From a virus: DNA of 25,979 bases. Both the position numbers and the translations under genes were made by a program. Of this stretch, positions 8,423 to 15,535 are shown piece by piece (the first letter of the stretch is position 1; each line of letters begins with the position of its first letter). Below the pieces are notes generated by a model. The model was not told the origin of the DNA, did no database searches, and saw only the letters and a program-made list of their open reading frames with translations. Where the stretch lies: positions 1 to 25,979 of IMG/VR virus record IMGVR_UViG_3300025771_000160; one strand, 5' to 3'.

Positions 8423-9799
8423 TTATGCAGTCGCCTTAATCAAAACGTGCTGGTTAGCAGCACGAGTGACCAAGCAGCACTCAGAGCGGTAGTTGAACTT
8501 AGCCAAGTCCTGAGTATCGTTGGTGAATCCGAGGACACCACCACCAGTTACCCAGTGCTCCATCTCACGGCTGTAGCCGTTAGTAGCCTTGTAGTTCATC
8601 TCCAATGCAGGAGCTCTGTTGCCAGACTTTGGGTCAACAACGTTAGCGATTGGAATCATAACGCCAGAAGCAACCTGCTGTCCGATTGAAGTTTGTCCCA
8701 AGAGAGTTGGGTCATTCAACAATTTCCATGCGTGCTTGTGGAACGTGTAACCACCACGGCTGAACGACTTGAAGCCCAAGTTCAAAGCCATGTCCTTGTC
8801 GTTGTTGAACGCACCGTATGCAGCCATCAGACCACCGTTACCAGACTCGATACCAGCGATAGCATCGTCGAGCTTGAGGAACTGGTTACTGTTAGCGTAG
8901 ACAGCGTACTCTGCAGGAGCGCCGTTCTTGTCCAACTGCTTTACGATAACATCGAGGTCATCCAAAGCGTCGATGATATCAGAAGTAACGATACCTCTGT
9001 CCTCAATAGCAGCGAAGTACCCTTCAGTACCTGCAACTCCAGTAACAGCAGAAGTCTTCTCGCCGAGCAACATGGTCATCTCACGCTTGTCCAAGAAGCG
9101 CTGACGAGTGTCTGCCTCAGACTTGATGTACCATCTGTAGTCGCCACCACCGAGGTCGATGTAGCCGATGTTGGTTGCCTGAGAACCGCTAACCTCGTAC
9201 ACCTCCTTAACGATGGCGTAGTCATTGATTCTTCTAACAACATTAGACTGCAAGAAATTACCGGGCTGGTCTGAACCCTGAGCGAACATGTTACCTACGA
9301 TTGGCAGGACTGCAGCATCGGCAACAGCACTCGCATTTCCGCTAAGAGTAGCAACACTTACCGTAGTGCCAGAAGCAGCTGTAACGTACAAGCGCTCACC
9401 GTCAGCTGGGTTAAGCAGGATGTCACCAACTCTAGCAACCATTGCTGTGGCGTTATCACTACCAGCAGCAGTTACAGTGATGTCACCAGTAGTTGCTGAT
9501 GCAAAACCAGTTGCGACTGCTTGACCTTGGTGCAAACGAGCTTCTTCGAAGTACTGAACTTGGTCAGCAGTTCCGGCTGCGTTTACAGCACCGGTCAACT
9601 TCAAGAAGCCGGTGATACCTTGGTCACCATATTGCTTAACGAGCTGAGCTCGAACGTCAGGTGCGTTAACTTCGTTGATGAAGTCATAGAGAGAAGTGTA
9701 CTTGGTGGGGTCAGCCAAGTTGAACAAGCTGTTCTTAACCCCTTTGGGAGTAAATCCATCATTGGAGTTACCCGTTGGTTGAGAGACTGTAATAGCCAT
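8423..9799 (-). CDS. Major capsid protein
   Basis: A 458-residue protein directly after the scaffold-like gene; the size fits HK97-fold capsid subunits of this phage group. Seen: an N-terminal arm ending near DFINEVNAPDVRAQLVKQYG; a Thr/Ala/Val-rich beta segment at about residues 98-170 that looks like an inserted beta domain; DYRWYIKSEADTRQRFLDKR, a stretch I recall from capsid proteins of marine and crAss-like phages; and a C-terminal beta-rich region with REMEHWVTGGGVLGFTNDTQ. The leader between scaffold stop and ATG is short and A-rich (CTAAAAATTAGGAACTA), as expected where Shine-Dalgarno pairing is little used. Codon choice looks more C-ending here than in neighbours, fitting high expression. 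The capsid call rests on scaffold adjacency plus these motifs. Confidence 0.85.
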   Translation of the reverse strand: MAITVSQPTGNSNDGFTPKGVKNSLFNLADPTKYTSLYDFINEVNAPDVRAQLVKQYGDQGITGFLKLTGAVNAAGTADQVQYFEEARLHQGQAVATGFASATTGDITVTAAGSDNATAMVARVGDILLNPADGERLYVTAASGTTVSVATLSGNASAVADAAVLPIVGNMFAQGSDQPGNFLQSNVVRRINDYAIVKEVYEVSGSQATNIGYIDLGGGDYRWYIKSEADTRQRFLDKREMTMLLGEKTSAVTGVAGTEGYFAAIEDRGIVTSDIIDALDDLDVIVKQLDKNGAPAEYAVYANSNQFLKLDDAIAGIESGNGGLMAAYGAFNNDKDMALNLGFKSFSRGGYTFHKHAWKLLNDPTLLGQTSIGQQVASGVMIPIANVVDPKSGNRAPALEMNYKATNGYSREMEHWVTGGGVLGFTNDTQDLAKFNYRSECCLVTRAANQHVLIKATA

Positions 9800-9812
9800 T
9801 AGTTCCTAATTT

Positions 9813-10925
9813 TTAGAATTTAAAAGATAAAGAGCTCCCTCCTCCGAATGCTTTCAAAATCTGCTCGTCAAGACTATTTGATTGTGGTGTAGTGTCTCTT
9901 TTAGTAGGCTCGTTGCTAATGTTGGCTGCGTTCTGAACAACCTTACGTTGTCCGTCACTTAGCCCTTGTTGGTATACCGACTTCACAATGCTATCGATGT
10001 TGTCCACCAAAGCTCTGTGAGCATTAAGCTTTTCAAAGTTCCAACTACCACCCTCATTCACATAGTCATCAAAGTATTCTTCAAGACGAGAGTTCTTGCT
10101 GATGAGAGATTTTCTGTACTCATCTTTGATTCCATAGGTGAAGTTCTCACCTGAAGGTAACTGGAAGATAAGTCCGTCAAAGTCATTTACCTCAGCAGTC
10201 ATGGATTGAATCCATTCATCGGTAATGGGAGATTGCACTTCAGTTTCTCCTCGCTCGTTGACTGGCAATTGATACCCGTCTCTAAGTTCAGAGATTGTTT
10301 TACGTGCTGATTCCGCGTCCATCTTAAGCTGCAGCTTTGCAAGGGCAACTTCGTTTTCGTCGTATCGGTCCGCATCCAGTTTGTACTTGTTATTAACCAG
10401 CATGTTAATCTCATCCATGGACAGATTATCGTGCTCAATAACCATCTGGTTTCTGATAGCAGTTACGTCATCCATTTCGGTTGGGTTCAACTGCTGATAC
10501 TTATACCAGTCTTCTGGGCTACGTCCCGTCTTCTTAACGAAGTCGTTAATCGCTGCTACGCGCTCGTCGATTTCTACGGGTTTATTTGAAATCATCTGAG
10601 ACAAGTAATCGTAATCAGAGACTTGAGTTCCAAGCTTTTCGCTTAGGTAATTCAAAACCTCTGAATCGATATCTACCTCAGGTTTGATATCATTCGTGTT
10701 GGTTACTTCCTCTTGAGCAGGCTCTGAAGGTTGAGCTTCAGGCTGAGCATCCATCTGGATGTTTTCAGGAGTAGTCTGTTCAACAGGAGTTTCGTTCTGT
10801 ACAGGCACATCAGTAGTGTCTGCAACGGTTTGGTCCACAGCATTGTCTGTAGGTTCTTGTGTAGGCATTTCATCACTGAGTGTAAACCCAGCATCTGCCA
10901 TCACAGTTTTTAAATTATCATTCAT
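9813..10925 (-). CDS. Capsid scaffold protein
   Basis: A 370-residue acidic protein immediately upstream of the capsid gene, 13 bases away. The first about 85 residues are low-complexity, rich in Glu, Asp, Gln, Pro and Thr, likely disordered; the middle is helical and charged (ALAKLQLKMDAESARKTISE); the C-terminus is short, with SNSLDEQILKAFGGGS before a basic/aromatic end (LSFKF). This arrangement and the position just before the capsid gene are typical of phage scaffolding proteins, which line the inside of the procapsid and leave or are degraded before packaging. No protease gene is seen in the window, so exit without cleavage, or a protease elsewhere, would be needed. The function is by context and composition, not a recognised domain. 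Confidence 0.7.
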   Translation of the reverse strand: MNDNLKTVMADAGFTLSDEMPTQEPTDNAVDQTVADTTDVPVQNETPVEQTTPENIQMDAQPEAQPSEPAQEEVTNTNDIKPEVDIDSEVLNYLSEKLGTQVSDYDYLSQMISNKPVEIDERVAAINDFVKKTGRSPEDWYKYQQLNPTEMDDVTAIRNQMVIEHDNLSMDEINMLVNNKYKLDADRYDENEVALAKLQLKMDAESARKTISELRDGYQLPVNERGETEVQSPITDEWIQSMTAEVNDFDGLIFQLPSGENFTYGIKDEYRKSLISKNSRLEEYFDDYVNEGGSWNFEKLNAHRALVDNIDSIVKSVYQQGLSDGQRKVVQNAANISNEPTKRDTTPQSNSLDEQILKAFGGGSSLSFKF

Positions 10926-10927
10926 GA

Positions 10928-11248
10928 TTAACTAAATTTCTTTTTTTGTCCCTTAGGGGGGTCTTTCTTGTGGCCACCTGCCGACCAGAGAAACCTATTA
11001 GCCCAATACGCTGCACTGCCTTTCCTAGCAATGTTCTTTGCATGCCTGCTCCTAAATGCTGAACGGGCCTCGTCGCTGTAGTTGTTGCCCATGCTCTGGT
11101 CGCCAAATCGAATGAGAACCCCATCCTCTTGGCCGGGACCAATAGTGCTTACCACGGCAGCTTTTTTGGTGCCATGACCTCTGGTTAACTTCGGCTTGTT
11201 TACACCAGCGAATCCTAACCTCTTTGCTTTCTCTGCAGCCTTAGACAT
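10928..11248 (-). CDS. Small basic conserved phage protein
   Basis: A 106-residue Lys/Arg-rich protein, first gene of the scaffold-capsid group. Signature stretches are GFAGVNKPKLTRGHGTKKAA (about residues 12-31), VLIRFGDQSMG (about 44-54), then ARSAFRSRHAKNIARKGSAA and the adjoining YWANRFLW, and a Pro/Lys-rich end. I recall this signature (a basic RxRHxK segment followed by a Ser/Ala-Ala-Tyr-Trp motif) from many phages, in structural gene clusters, without a known function. The ATG at 11248 lies only 4 bases after a TATATTTG box, so the message could be leaderless or nearly so. Two bases separate its stop codon from the scaffold start. High charge suggests nucleic acid or scaffold contact, which is inference. 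Confidence 0.7.
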   Translation of the reverse strand: MSKAAEKAKRLGFAGVNKPKLTRGHGTKKAAVVSTIGPGQEDGVLIRFGDQSMGNNYSDEARSAFRSRHAKNIARKGSAAYWANRFLWSAGGHKKDPPKGQKKKFS

Positions 11249-11252
11249 GCTA

Positions 11253-11260
11253 CAAATATA
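11253..11260 (-). promoter_or_regulatory. TATATTTG promoter box before the scaffold-capsid genes
   Basis: The minus strand reads TTGCTATATTTGTAGC and then ATG. TATATTTG fits the Bacteroidota -7 element, and TGC before it also makes an extended -10-like pattern. The core TTGCTATATTTG is identical to the box before the portal gene at 21149-21160. With only 4 bases to the ATG, transcription would start at or inside the gene's first codons, implying a leaderless message or a different real start. No clear -33 element. Confidence 0.55.
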
Positions 11261-11278
11261 GCAACATGTTGTGAATGT

Positions 11279-11572
11279 TTATTTTACTGGTAGTTCAGAA
11301 GACCTGAGGCTAATATGAGTCTCGTGAATTCCGTACTCACCCTCCGGTATAACATGAAGGCAAATAGCTCCGTCAGGCTCAATGATGGTAATCTCATAAC
11401 CCTCTGGACCCACATTCAACGTTTCATACGTAGCGTAGCTAACCCCGTCGATTATCTCGCACTCCTCAAACTCAGATTCAGCTGTGCAGAAGGTTATGTA
11501 CTGAGCTACCCTGTCATCATTCCAGACAATCGGCAGTTCAGTGCTTTCGTCAACTTCGATGTAATACGTCAT
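11279..11572 (-). CDS. Acidic small protein coupled to the RCC1-like gene
   Basis: A 97-residue protein with many Glu and Asp and few basic residues, including FCTAESEFEECEIIDG near residues 28-43 and a beta-rich second half ending in HISLRSSELPVK. Its ATG overlaps the stop codon of the RCC1-like gene by four bases (ATGA), so the two are very probably translated together. I do not recognise a family. No signal peptide or membrane segment is visible. A partner or assembly factor for the propeller protein, or a small virion protein, are possibilities suggested only by the coupling. It is the last gene before the scaffold-capsid promoter box. Confidence 0.55.
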   Translation of the reverse strand: MTYYIEVDESTELPIVWNDDRVAQYITFCTAESEFEECEIIDGVSYATYETLNVGPEGYEITIIEPDGAICLHVIPEGEYGIHETHISLRSSELPVK

Positions 11573-12780
11573 GATACTGAAACTAAAACCATATTCGACT
11601 GCTGCCCTTGTACTGGGATTACTCTATTAACGGTAAGTCCGTCAAACATGCTCAAATCCTCAATAGCCGTTCTTGATGCGCCCTCTATAATTAGTTCGCC
11701 TTCAGTAATGTTTCCAGCAGTGTGTCCTGTTACGTATGTCTTACCGTCCTTGACAAATGCAGCCCCATAACCAGACCTAGGACCACTACCATAAACCTTA
11801 GTGAATCCAGTGTAGGTACCATCTCTATCCCACCCAGAAGTCTTTGAGCCAGTCTCATCCCACTGGACATTGCTATTGGCATATCCAGCTCTATACAGAT
11901 ATCCGTCATCGGTTACGACATGGCTTGAATACCGTCCAAAACCAACAGAAATCACATCGTTCAATGCGCTACCACCAGCAATTGTTGTAATTACTGGAGT
12001 TGTCGTTGAACCCGACTTGCCTAAGCTATTGCCATTGTTGTATCCCCAGACGTAAAGACTGCCATACCCATCACCCGCTGTTGCTTCAATAATTGCTCCA
12101 CCTCCGTCATACCCAGCTGATATGTCTATTGCATTAGTCACGCCAGTAAGCTTTGTAAGTGTTGATGTGTTACCGCTAGTTGTTCCTTGTCCAGTTCGAT
12201 AACTAGCGTTGCGACCAGCCACATAAACTTCTCCGCTATCATTCATAATGATGGTGAAGTTTTCTCCCCTTTCTACTCTAGTCCAGTTTGTTGCGGTCCC
12301 TACTTTAGTCCAGCTGGTTGTGTTCGTGTTGGTTCCATTTCCGGCCTGCCGATAGTAGTTATAACCCAAGTGATAATACTCCCCGTTTTTTATTGCGGCA
12401 AACTCAAACCTACCCCCAGCAATATCCTCCCAGTCAGTATCGGTACCAAATTGAGTCCACGTTGTTTGAGTTCCATAGCTGTTGTAGCTACCACTCCTGT
12501 TAAGCATCCACAACGTTCCGTCGCCTTTTAGGGCCCAAAAGTTAAAGTATTGATTTGAAACTACCTTATCAAAGATATGTGTGGTTGAACTTGTGAATGC
12601 ATACTGCTCTGGGCCTAAGTCCGAATCAACGCTAGAAAAGTCGTATACCCAATTGTTTACAGAGTCCCCAAACATGTAGGTTCCAGCACCTAAGCTTCGA
12701 CCTCCAGCCGGAACGTCAAGACCTGATATAGAAGCTATGTTAGCCATTGATAATCCTGAGTATTCTGAAATGTCTGGCAT
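11569..12780 (-). CDS. RCC1-like beta-propeller virion protein
   Basis: A 403-residue protein whose body consists of RCC1/BLIP-II-type repeats of about 50 residues. Blade signatures include LWMLNRSGSYNSYG (90-103), YYHLGYNYYRQAGNGTN (135-151), VYVAGRNASYRTGQG (185-199), LYVWGYNNGNSLGKSG (242-257) and LYRAGYANSN (295-304). The first about 28 residues (SEYSGLSMANIASISGLDVP within them) look like the short N-terminal tags I recall on structural proteins of marine phages, fit to anchor a propeller on the virion. It lies between fibre genes and the capsid group. Likely role: surface appendage or receptor-binding head/tail decoration. RCC1 repeats also occur in unrelated enzymes and regulators, so the fold is surer than the job. 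Confidence 0.75.
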   Translation of the reverse strand: MPDISEYSGLSMANIASISGLDVPAGGRSLGAGTYMFGDSVNNWVYDFSSVDSDLGPEQYAFTSSTTHIFDKVVSNQYFNFWALKGDGTLWMLNRSGSYNSYGTQTTWTQFGTDTDWEDIAGGRFEFAAIKNGEYYHLGYNYYRQAGNGTNTNTTSWTKVGTATNWTRVERGENFTIIMNDSGEVYVAGRNASYRTGQGTTSGNTSTLTKLTGVTNAIDISAGYDGGGAIIEATAGDGYGSLYVWGYNNGNSLGKSGSTTTPVITTIAGGSALNDVISVGFGRYSSHVVTDDGYLYRAGYANSNVQWDETGSKTSGWDRDGTYTGFTKVYGSGPRSGYGAAFVKDGKTYVTGHTAGNITEGELIIEGASRTAIEDLSMFDGLTVNRVIPVQGQQSNMVLVSVS

Positions 12781-12794
12781 GTCCGGTCATCAAA

Positions 12795-13838
12795 TTACGC
12801 AATCTTGACATACTCTGGAGATGGGTCAAACCAAATGATGTAGTGATTCACTGACGATATGGTTACAGCGTTTATAACATAGCCCATCTGCCGTCTATAT
12901 GTACTTGATGTGGTTGGTGCAGCTAGCGTTAAAACGCCAGCACTAGCTGGGTCCAGATAAAGAGGGTCTCCATAGCTACTGCTGAATGTTCCGTTCACAG
13001 CAGACTGAGGAATCGCAACCATACCTCGGACATAAAAATTTCTGCTTCCTTGACCCCCATTTACTGTAATAACTGTAATACCTGCAATTTGGTTTATGTT
13101 AGTAGACGAACTAGAAGCATCCAGCAATTCTGGGGCACCCGCCGCCGCCGACATAGTGTGAACCTTGAAGGCTGTCACGTCGCCAGCCTTAGTAAAACCC
13201 ATTAGGTCTCCTGCACTATTTCCAGATAAGCCCAAGTACGGACCAACGTCTGAACCGTCATAAAACTCCCCGTATCTGACGTTTGCGTCTGGCTGATACT
13301 CTATTTTTCCCGACACCTCCATCACACTGCCATCCCACGTAAGGTCGGCTTCTGCGTCTATATTGGAGCTGCTGTCACCCGCTGTAAGGATTCGGTTTTC
13401 TGCGTAGTTATCTATGGTGACACCACCACTAGCGGAAGCCCACTCAAGGTTTACATCTGAGCCGGAGACAGAGTTGACCTGCAGAACCTGATTAGCCGAT
13501 GGCAGTCCTGCGGGGAAGAAAAGGTTCTGGTCTGCAGACGCAGACGAGTTTGCCATCAAGCAAACATAATCAGTACCTACAGCACCTGCGAACAGCTTAA
13601 GACACCCCTGCGCACCAGAAGTATCCTCAAGGATTTGCATGCCGCCAGAAAGAGAAGTTGTAGAGGCTCCGGCATCGCTTGAGAACATGCTAAAAACGTT
13701 GTCCCCTGACGAGTTTTGAAAGAAAAGCCCAGAGCTTCCTGACGCAAACGTAAAAATTCTGGTGCTGGACGTTGCGGTTAGGTTGGTTGTAGCTAGGTTA
13801 CCGTCCTCTTCAGTAAGTATTTTTTTCCAAGTGGACAT
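12795..13838 (-). CDS. Fibre/decoration protein with WKKIL start
   Basis: A 347-residue protein rich in Ser, Ala, Gly and Thr. The start MSTWKKILTEEDGN resembles MADWKRVLLETDIT of the 424-residue fibre, suggesting a shared attachment peptide. The middle is low-complexity beta-type sequence with fibre-like phrases (NQVLQVNSVSGSDVNLEWAS at about 115-134). The C-terminal about 110 residues contain FYVRGMVAIPQSAVNG, GDPLYLDPASAGVLTLAAPT and YIIWFDPSPEYVKIA. I recall the order GDPLYL, an Arg-x-x-Gly-Tyr step and a final phrase like FDPSPEYV from small beta-barrel ends of marine phage structural proteins. Nine bases separate it from the tiny 59-residue gene upstream. Head or tail fibre cannot be decided from sequence alone. 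Confidence 0.72.
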   Translation of the reverse strand: MSTWKKILTEEDGNLATTNLTATSSTRIFTFASGSSGLFFQNSSGDNVFSMFSSDAGASTTSLSGGMQILEDTSGAQGCLKLFAGAVGTDYVCLMANSSASADQNLFFPAGLPSANQVLQVNSVSGSDVNLEWASASGGVTIDNYAENRILTAGDSSSNIDAEADLTWDGSVMEVSGKIEYQPDANVRYGEFYDGSDVGPYLGLSGNSAGDLMGFTKAGDVTAFKVHTMSAAAGAPELLDASSSSTNINQIAGITVITVNGGQGSRNFYVRGMVAIPQSAVNGTFSSSYGDPLYLDPASAGVLTLAAPTTSSTYRRQMGYVINAVTISSVNHYIIWFDPSPEYVKIA

Positions 13839-13847
13839 GGGCTGCTA

Positions 13848-14027
13848 TTATTTAGCAACCTCCATAGCCTCGGCTGGCTGCTTTTTCTGCTCTGCTTTTT
13901 GAAGCCGTTCGAATTCCTTATCGACCTTCTCTAATAGGGCGCTTACTATTTTAGCGTCAGCGGCCTTTATGGTTTGATTTTCTACTGATGTCTTTACGAT
14001 GTAAAGTTCGTTAAGCTCTAATTTCAT
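13848..14027 (-). CDS. Tiny charged helical protein (59 residues)
   Basis: Reading from ATG 14027 to TAA at 13848-13850 gives 59 residues beginning MKLELNELYIVKTSVENQTI, then mostly helix with Lys/Glu-rich repeats (EKVDKEFERLQKAEQKKQPA) and ending EVAK. It fills the space between two fibre genes on the coding strand with short gaps (9 bases to the next gene, 18 from the previous), which argues that it is real. A second stop (TAG) directly follows the TAA. No known function; the heptad-like spacing suggests a short coiled coil. It forms a pair with the 57-residue gene upstream. Confidence 0.6.
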   Translation of the reverse strand: MKLELNELYIVKTSVENQTIKAADAKIVSALLEKVDKEFERLQKAEQKKQPAEAMEVAK

Positions 14028-14045
14028 TGTAATGATGTTTATGGT

Positions 14046-14219
14046 CTATTTGGACTTCAATTGATTTTGTAGCTTTTGCACTATGTCTGCCAACAAAAGT
14101 ACATCCTTCCCGTCAAATTTGCAATCATGCAAAATTTTTAGGATGAATGTTAACTCTTGTTGGGTCAGGGTGTCAGTGGTAACCCCACCGACATCCCTGC
14201 CCTTACCAAGAATAGGCAT
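14046..14219 (-). CDS. Tiny helical protein (57 residues)
   Basis: Reading from ATG 14219 to TAG at 14046-14048 gives 57 residues: MPILGKGRDVGGVTTDTLTQ, then QELTFILKILHDCKFDGKDV and a C-terminal helix LLLADIVQKLQNQLKSK. The pattern of a Thr/Gln helix cap, a helix with Phe-Ile-Leu, a short loop and a second helix ending in KLQNQ is one I recall from small proteins in other phage structural regions, with no assigned role. The start lies two bases from the stop codon of the 424-residue fibre gene, typical of tight operons. A fibre chaperone or capsid accessory role would be guesswork. Confidence 0.6.
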   Translation of the reverse strand: MPILGKGRDVGGVTTDTLTQQELTFILKILHDCKFDGKDVLLLADIVQKLQNQLKSK

Positions 14220-14221
14220 TA

Positions 14222-15496
14222 TTAATCGATATACAAGTACAGGCCTTTAGTACCAGCCGTTCCATCATTATAGAACAAAGCCCCGGTAGGCATAATCGAA
14301 GACGTTGGGTCAGCAGCACCCTTCGTAAGTGCAGCGACACCCATGCTTGGGTATGAGCCCACAGCACCGTCATCCTTAAACTCCCATCCAGCAACTCCTG
14401 CGCTGCTGTCCTTCCAGAGGAAGTTTGCTCTGTTGGCTGCTGTACCTGAAGTGTCTACAATGAGACCAGCTGAAGTGGCGTTGGCAGCTGTGCCAGCACC
14501 ATCTGCTACCAAGATTGTCTTGTCTTCAACAGTCAAAGTCTGAACATCAACTGAAGACGTTGCTCCGTTTACAACAAGGTCACCATAAATAGTGACAACT
14601 GGGTCACCACCATTGGTTGTTGCCGCAGCAATCTTCATTACATCTACAGCAGCGTTCTGAGTCATACCAGATGACGAGCCGGGGTCTGAAGCCTTAAAGA
14701 AGATGTCACCACCAACTCCAGTACCCGTACTAAGACCTGACGTGAATGTGAGGTCGCCACCCGACAAGTTAACGTCTCCAGAAGTAGCAGCATTGACACC
14801 ACTCATGGATATCATAGCAAGCAAGTTCTGGTCTAAGTCCAGCGTTGGGACTACGGTACTTCCGTCACTGGTGATGTTGTCTCCGCCAATAACGGACGTA
14901 ACCGTACCAGAATTGGTCGTGTATCCAAGGCCGGTGACGAATGCGTGAATCTGGTCACCTGTAGCAAGAGCAGTTCCACCGTCTGCCACCGCACCCGTTA
15001 CGATTGTCAGCGATGGGGTTGTCGTGCCGTTAGCAACAGTTAGCTGGCTAGTCGTTGCTGAAGAAACTGAAGTGACAGTACCTGTGTTCGTTGTGTACCC
15101 AAGTCCAGTAACGAATGCGTGAATCTGGTCAGCCGTAGCAAGTCCCGTACCTCCATCTGCAATAGCCGCTGTCTTAGCTCTTACCGCTCCACTTCCGTTT
15201 GTCGCAGACAGCTCGATGGTTACACCATCAACAGTAACTTCAATTTCGTCCGCGTTGGCAGTAATACCATCACCGCCAATCACATTCAGCGTGGGGTTTA
15301 TTGTAGATGTTCCGGTTTGGGTCATACCCGCTCCAGCAATAACTGACGTTACAGTACCCTCGGTGCTGCTTAAGCCACTAATTGCTGTCTGAATCGCGTC
15401 ATAAACCGCGTCCTCTGAGGGAACTGTGGTGGTTACGCCGTTCGTTACCGTTTGTGTAATGTCCGTCTCAAGTAAGACTCTTTTCCAATCTGCCAT
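14222..15496 (-). CDS. Phage fibre protein with GTVTSV repeats
   Basis: A 424-residue fibre protein. The start MADWKRVLLETDIT is shared in type with the 347-residue protein. Residues 47-202 hold three GTVTSV repeats (47-52, 139-144, 197-202), a motif common in trimeric phage fibres. Two near-identical 33-residue units lie at 112-144 and 170-202 (core DQIHAFVTGLGYTTN). The C-terminal part contains DLVVNGATSSVDVQTLTVED (about residues 306-325), a linker seen in many phage fibres, followed by an Ala/Gly-rich segment with ANRANFLWKDSSAGVAGWEF. It ends ALFYNDGTAGTKGLYLYID, a sequence without a recognised chaperone or enzyme domain. A weak promoter-like element lies 24 bases before the ATG. It is expected to be a trimer; head or tail location is open. 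Confidence 0.8.
   Translation of the reverse strand: MADWKRVLLETDITQTVTNGVTTTVPSEDAVYDAIQTAISGLSSTEGTVTSVIAGAGMTQTGTSTINPTLNVIGGDGITANADEIEVTVDGVTIELSATNGSGAVRAKTAAIADGGTGLATADQIHAFVTGLGYTTNTGTVTSVSSATTSQLTVANGTTTPSLTIVTGAVADGGTALATGDQIHAFVTGLGYTTNSGTVTSVIGGDNITSDGSTVVPTLDLDQNLLAMISMSGVNAATSGDVNLSGGDLTFTSGLSTGTGVGGDIFFKASDPGSSSGMTQNAAVDVMKIAAATTNGGDPVVTIYGDLVVNGATSSVDVQTLTVEDKTILVADGAGTAANATSAGLIVDTSGTAANRANFLWKDSSAGVAGWEFKDDGAVGSYPSMGVAALTKGAADPTSSIMPTGALFYNDGTAGTKGLYLYID
14891..15163 (-). repeat. Tandem-type 99-base repeat pair inside the fibre gene
   Basis: Two copies of a 99-base unit at 15065-15163 and 14891-14989 are in the same frame, 174 bases (58 codons) apart. They encode nearly identical 33-residue blocks; at the DNA level the run acgaatgcgtgaatctggtc is identical in both copies (14937-14956 and 15111-15130). 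This is a recent internal duplication, the kind that lengthens a fibre shaft by a fixed step. Confidence 0.8.
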
Positions 15497-15520
15497 GATT
15501 TTTTGCTTAGAATTTCGTTG

Positions 15521-15528
15521 CTAAGATA
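15521..15528 (-). promoter_or_regulatory. Weak promoter-like element before the fibre gene
   Basis: The minus strand reads CTGTATCTTAGCAACG: TATCTTAG differs at one place from TAnnTTTG and is preceded by CTG as in two of the stronger boxes. It lies 24 bases before the ATG at 15496, in a 39-base gap that is one of the longer gaps in this block. One mismatch and no -33 element keep this uncertain. Confidence 0.3.
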
Positions 15529-15535
15529 CAGAGTT

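Noticed and set aside
8693-9274. Plus-strand open frame of 193 codons
   Set aside because: It lies opposite the capsid gene; its residue pattern is the mirror of the capsid's regular codons, with no recognisable domain and no promoter or leader.
10918-11142. Minus-strand frame of 74 codons overlapping the small basic gene
   Set aside because: It is a shifted frame within a gene with a recognised signature; the Arg/Thr-rich product looks like shadow sequence.
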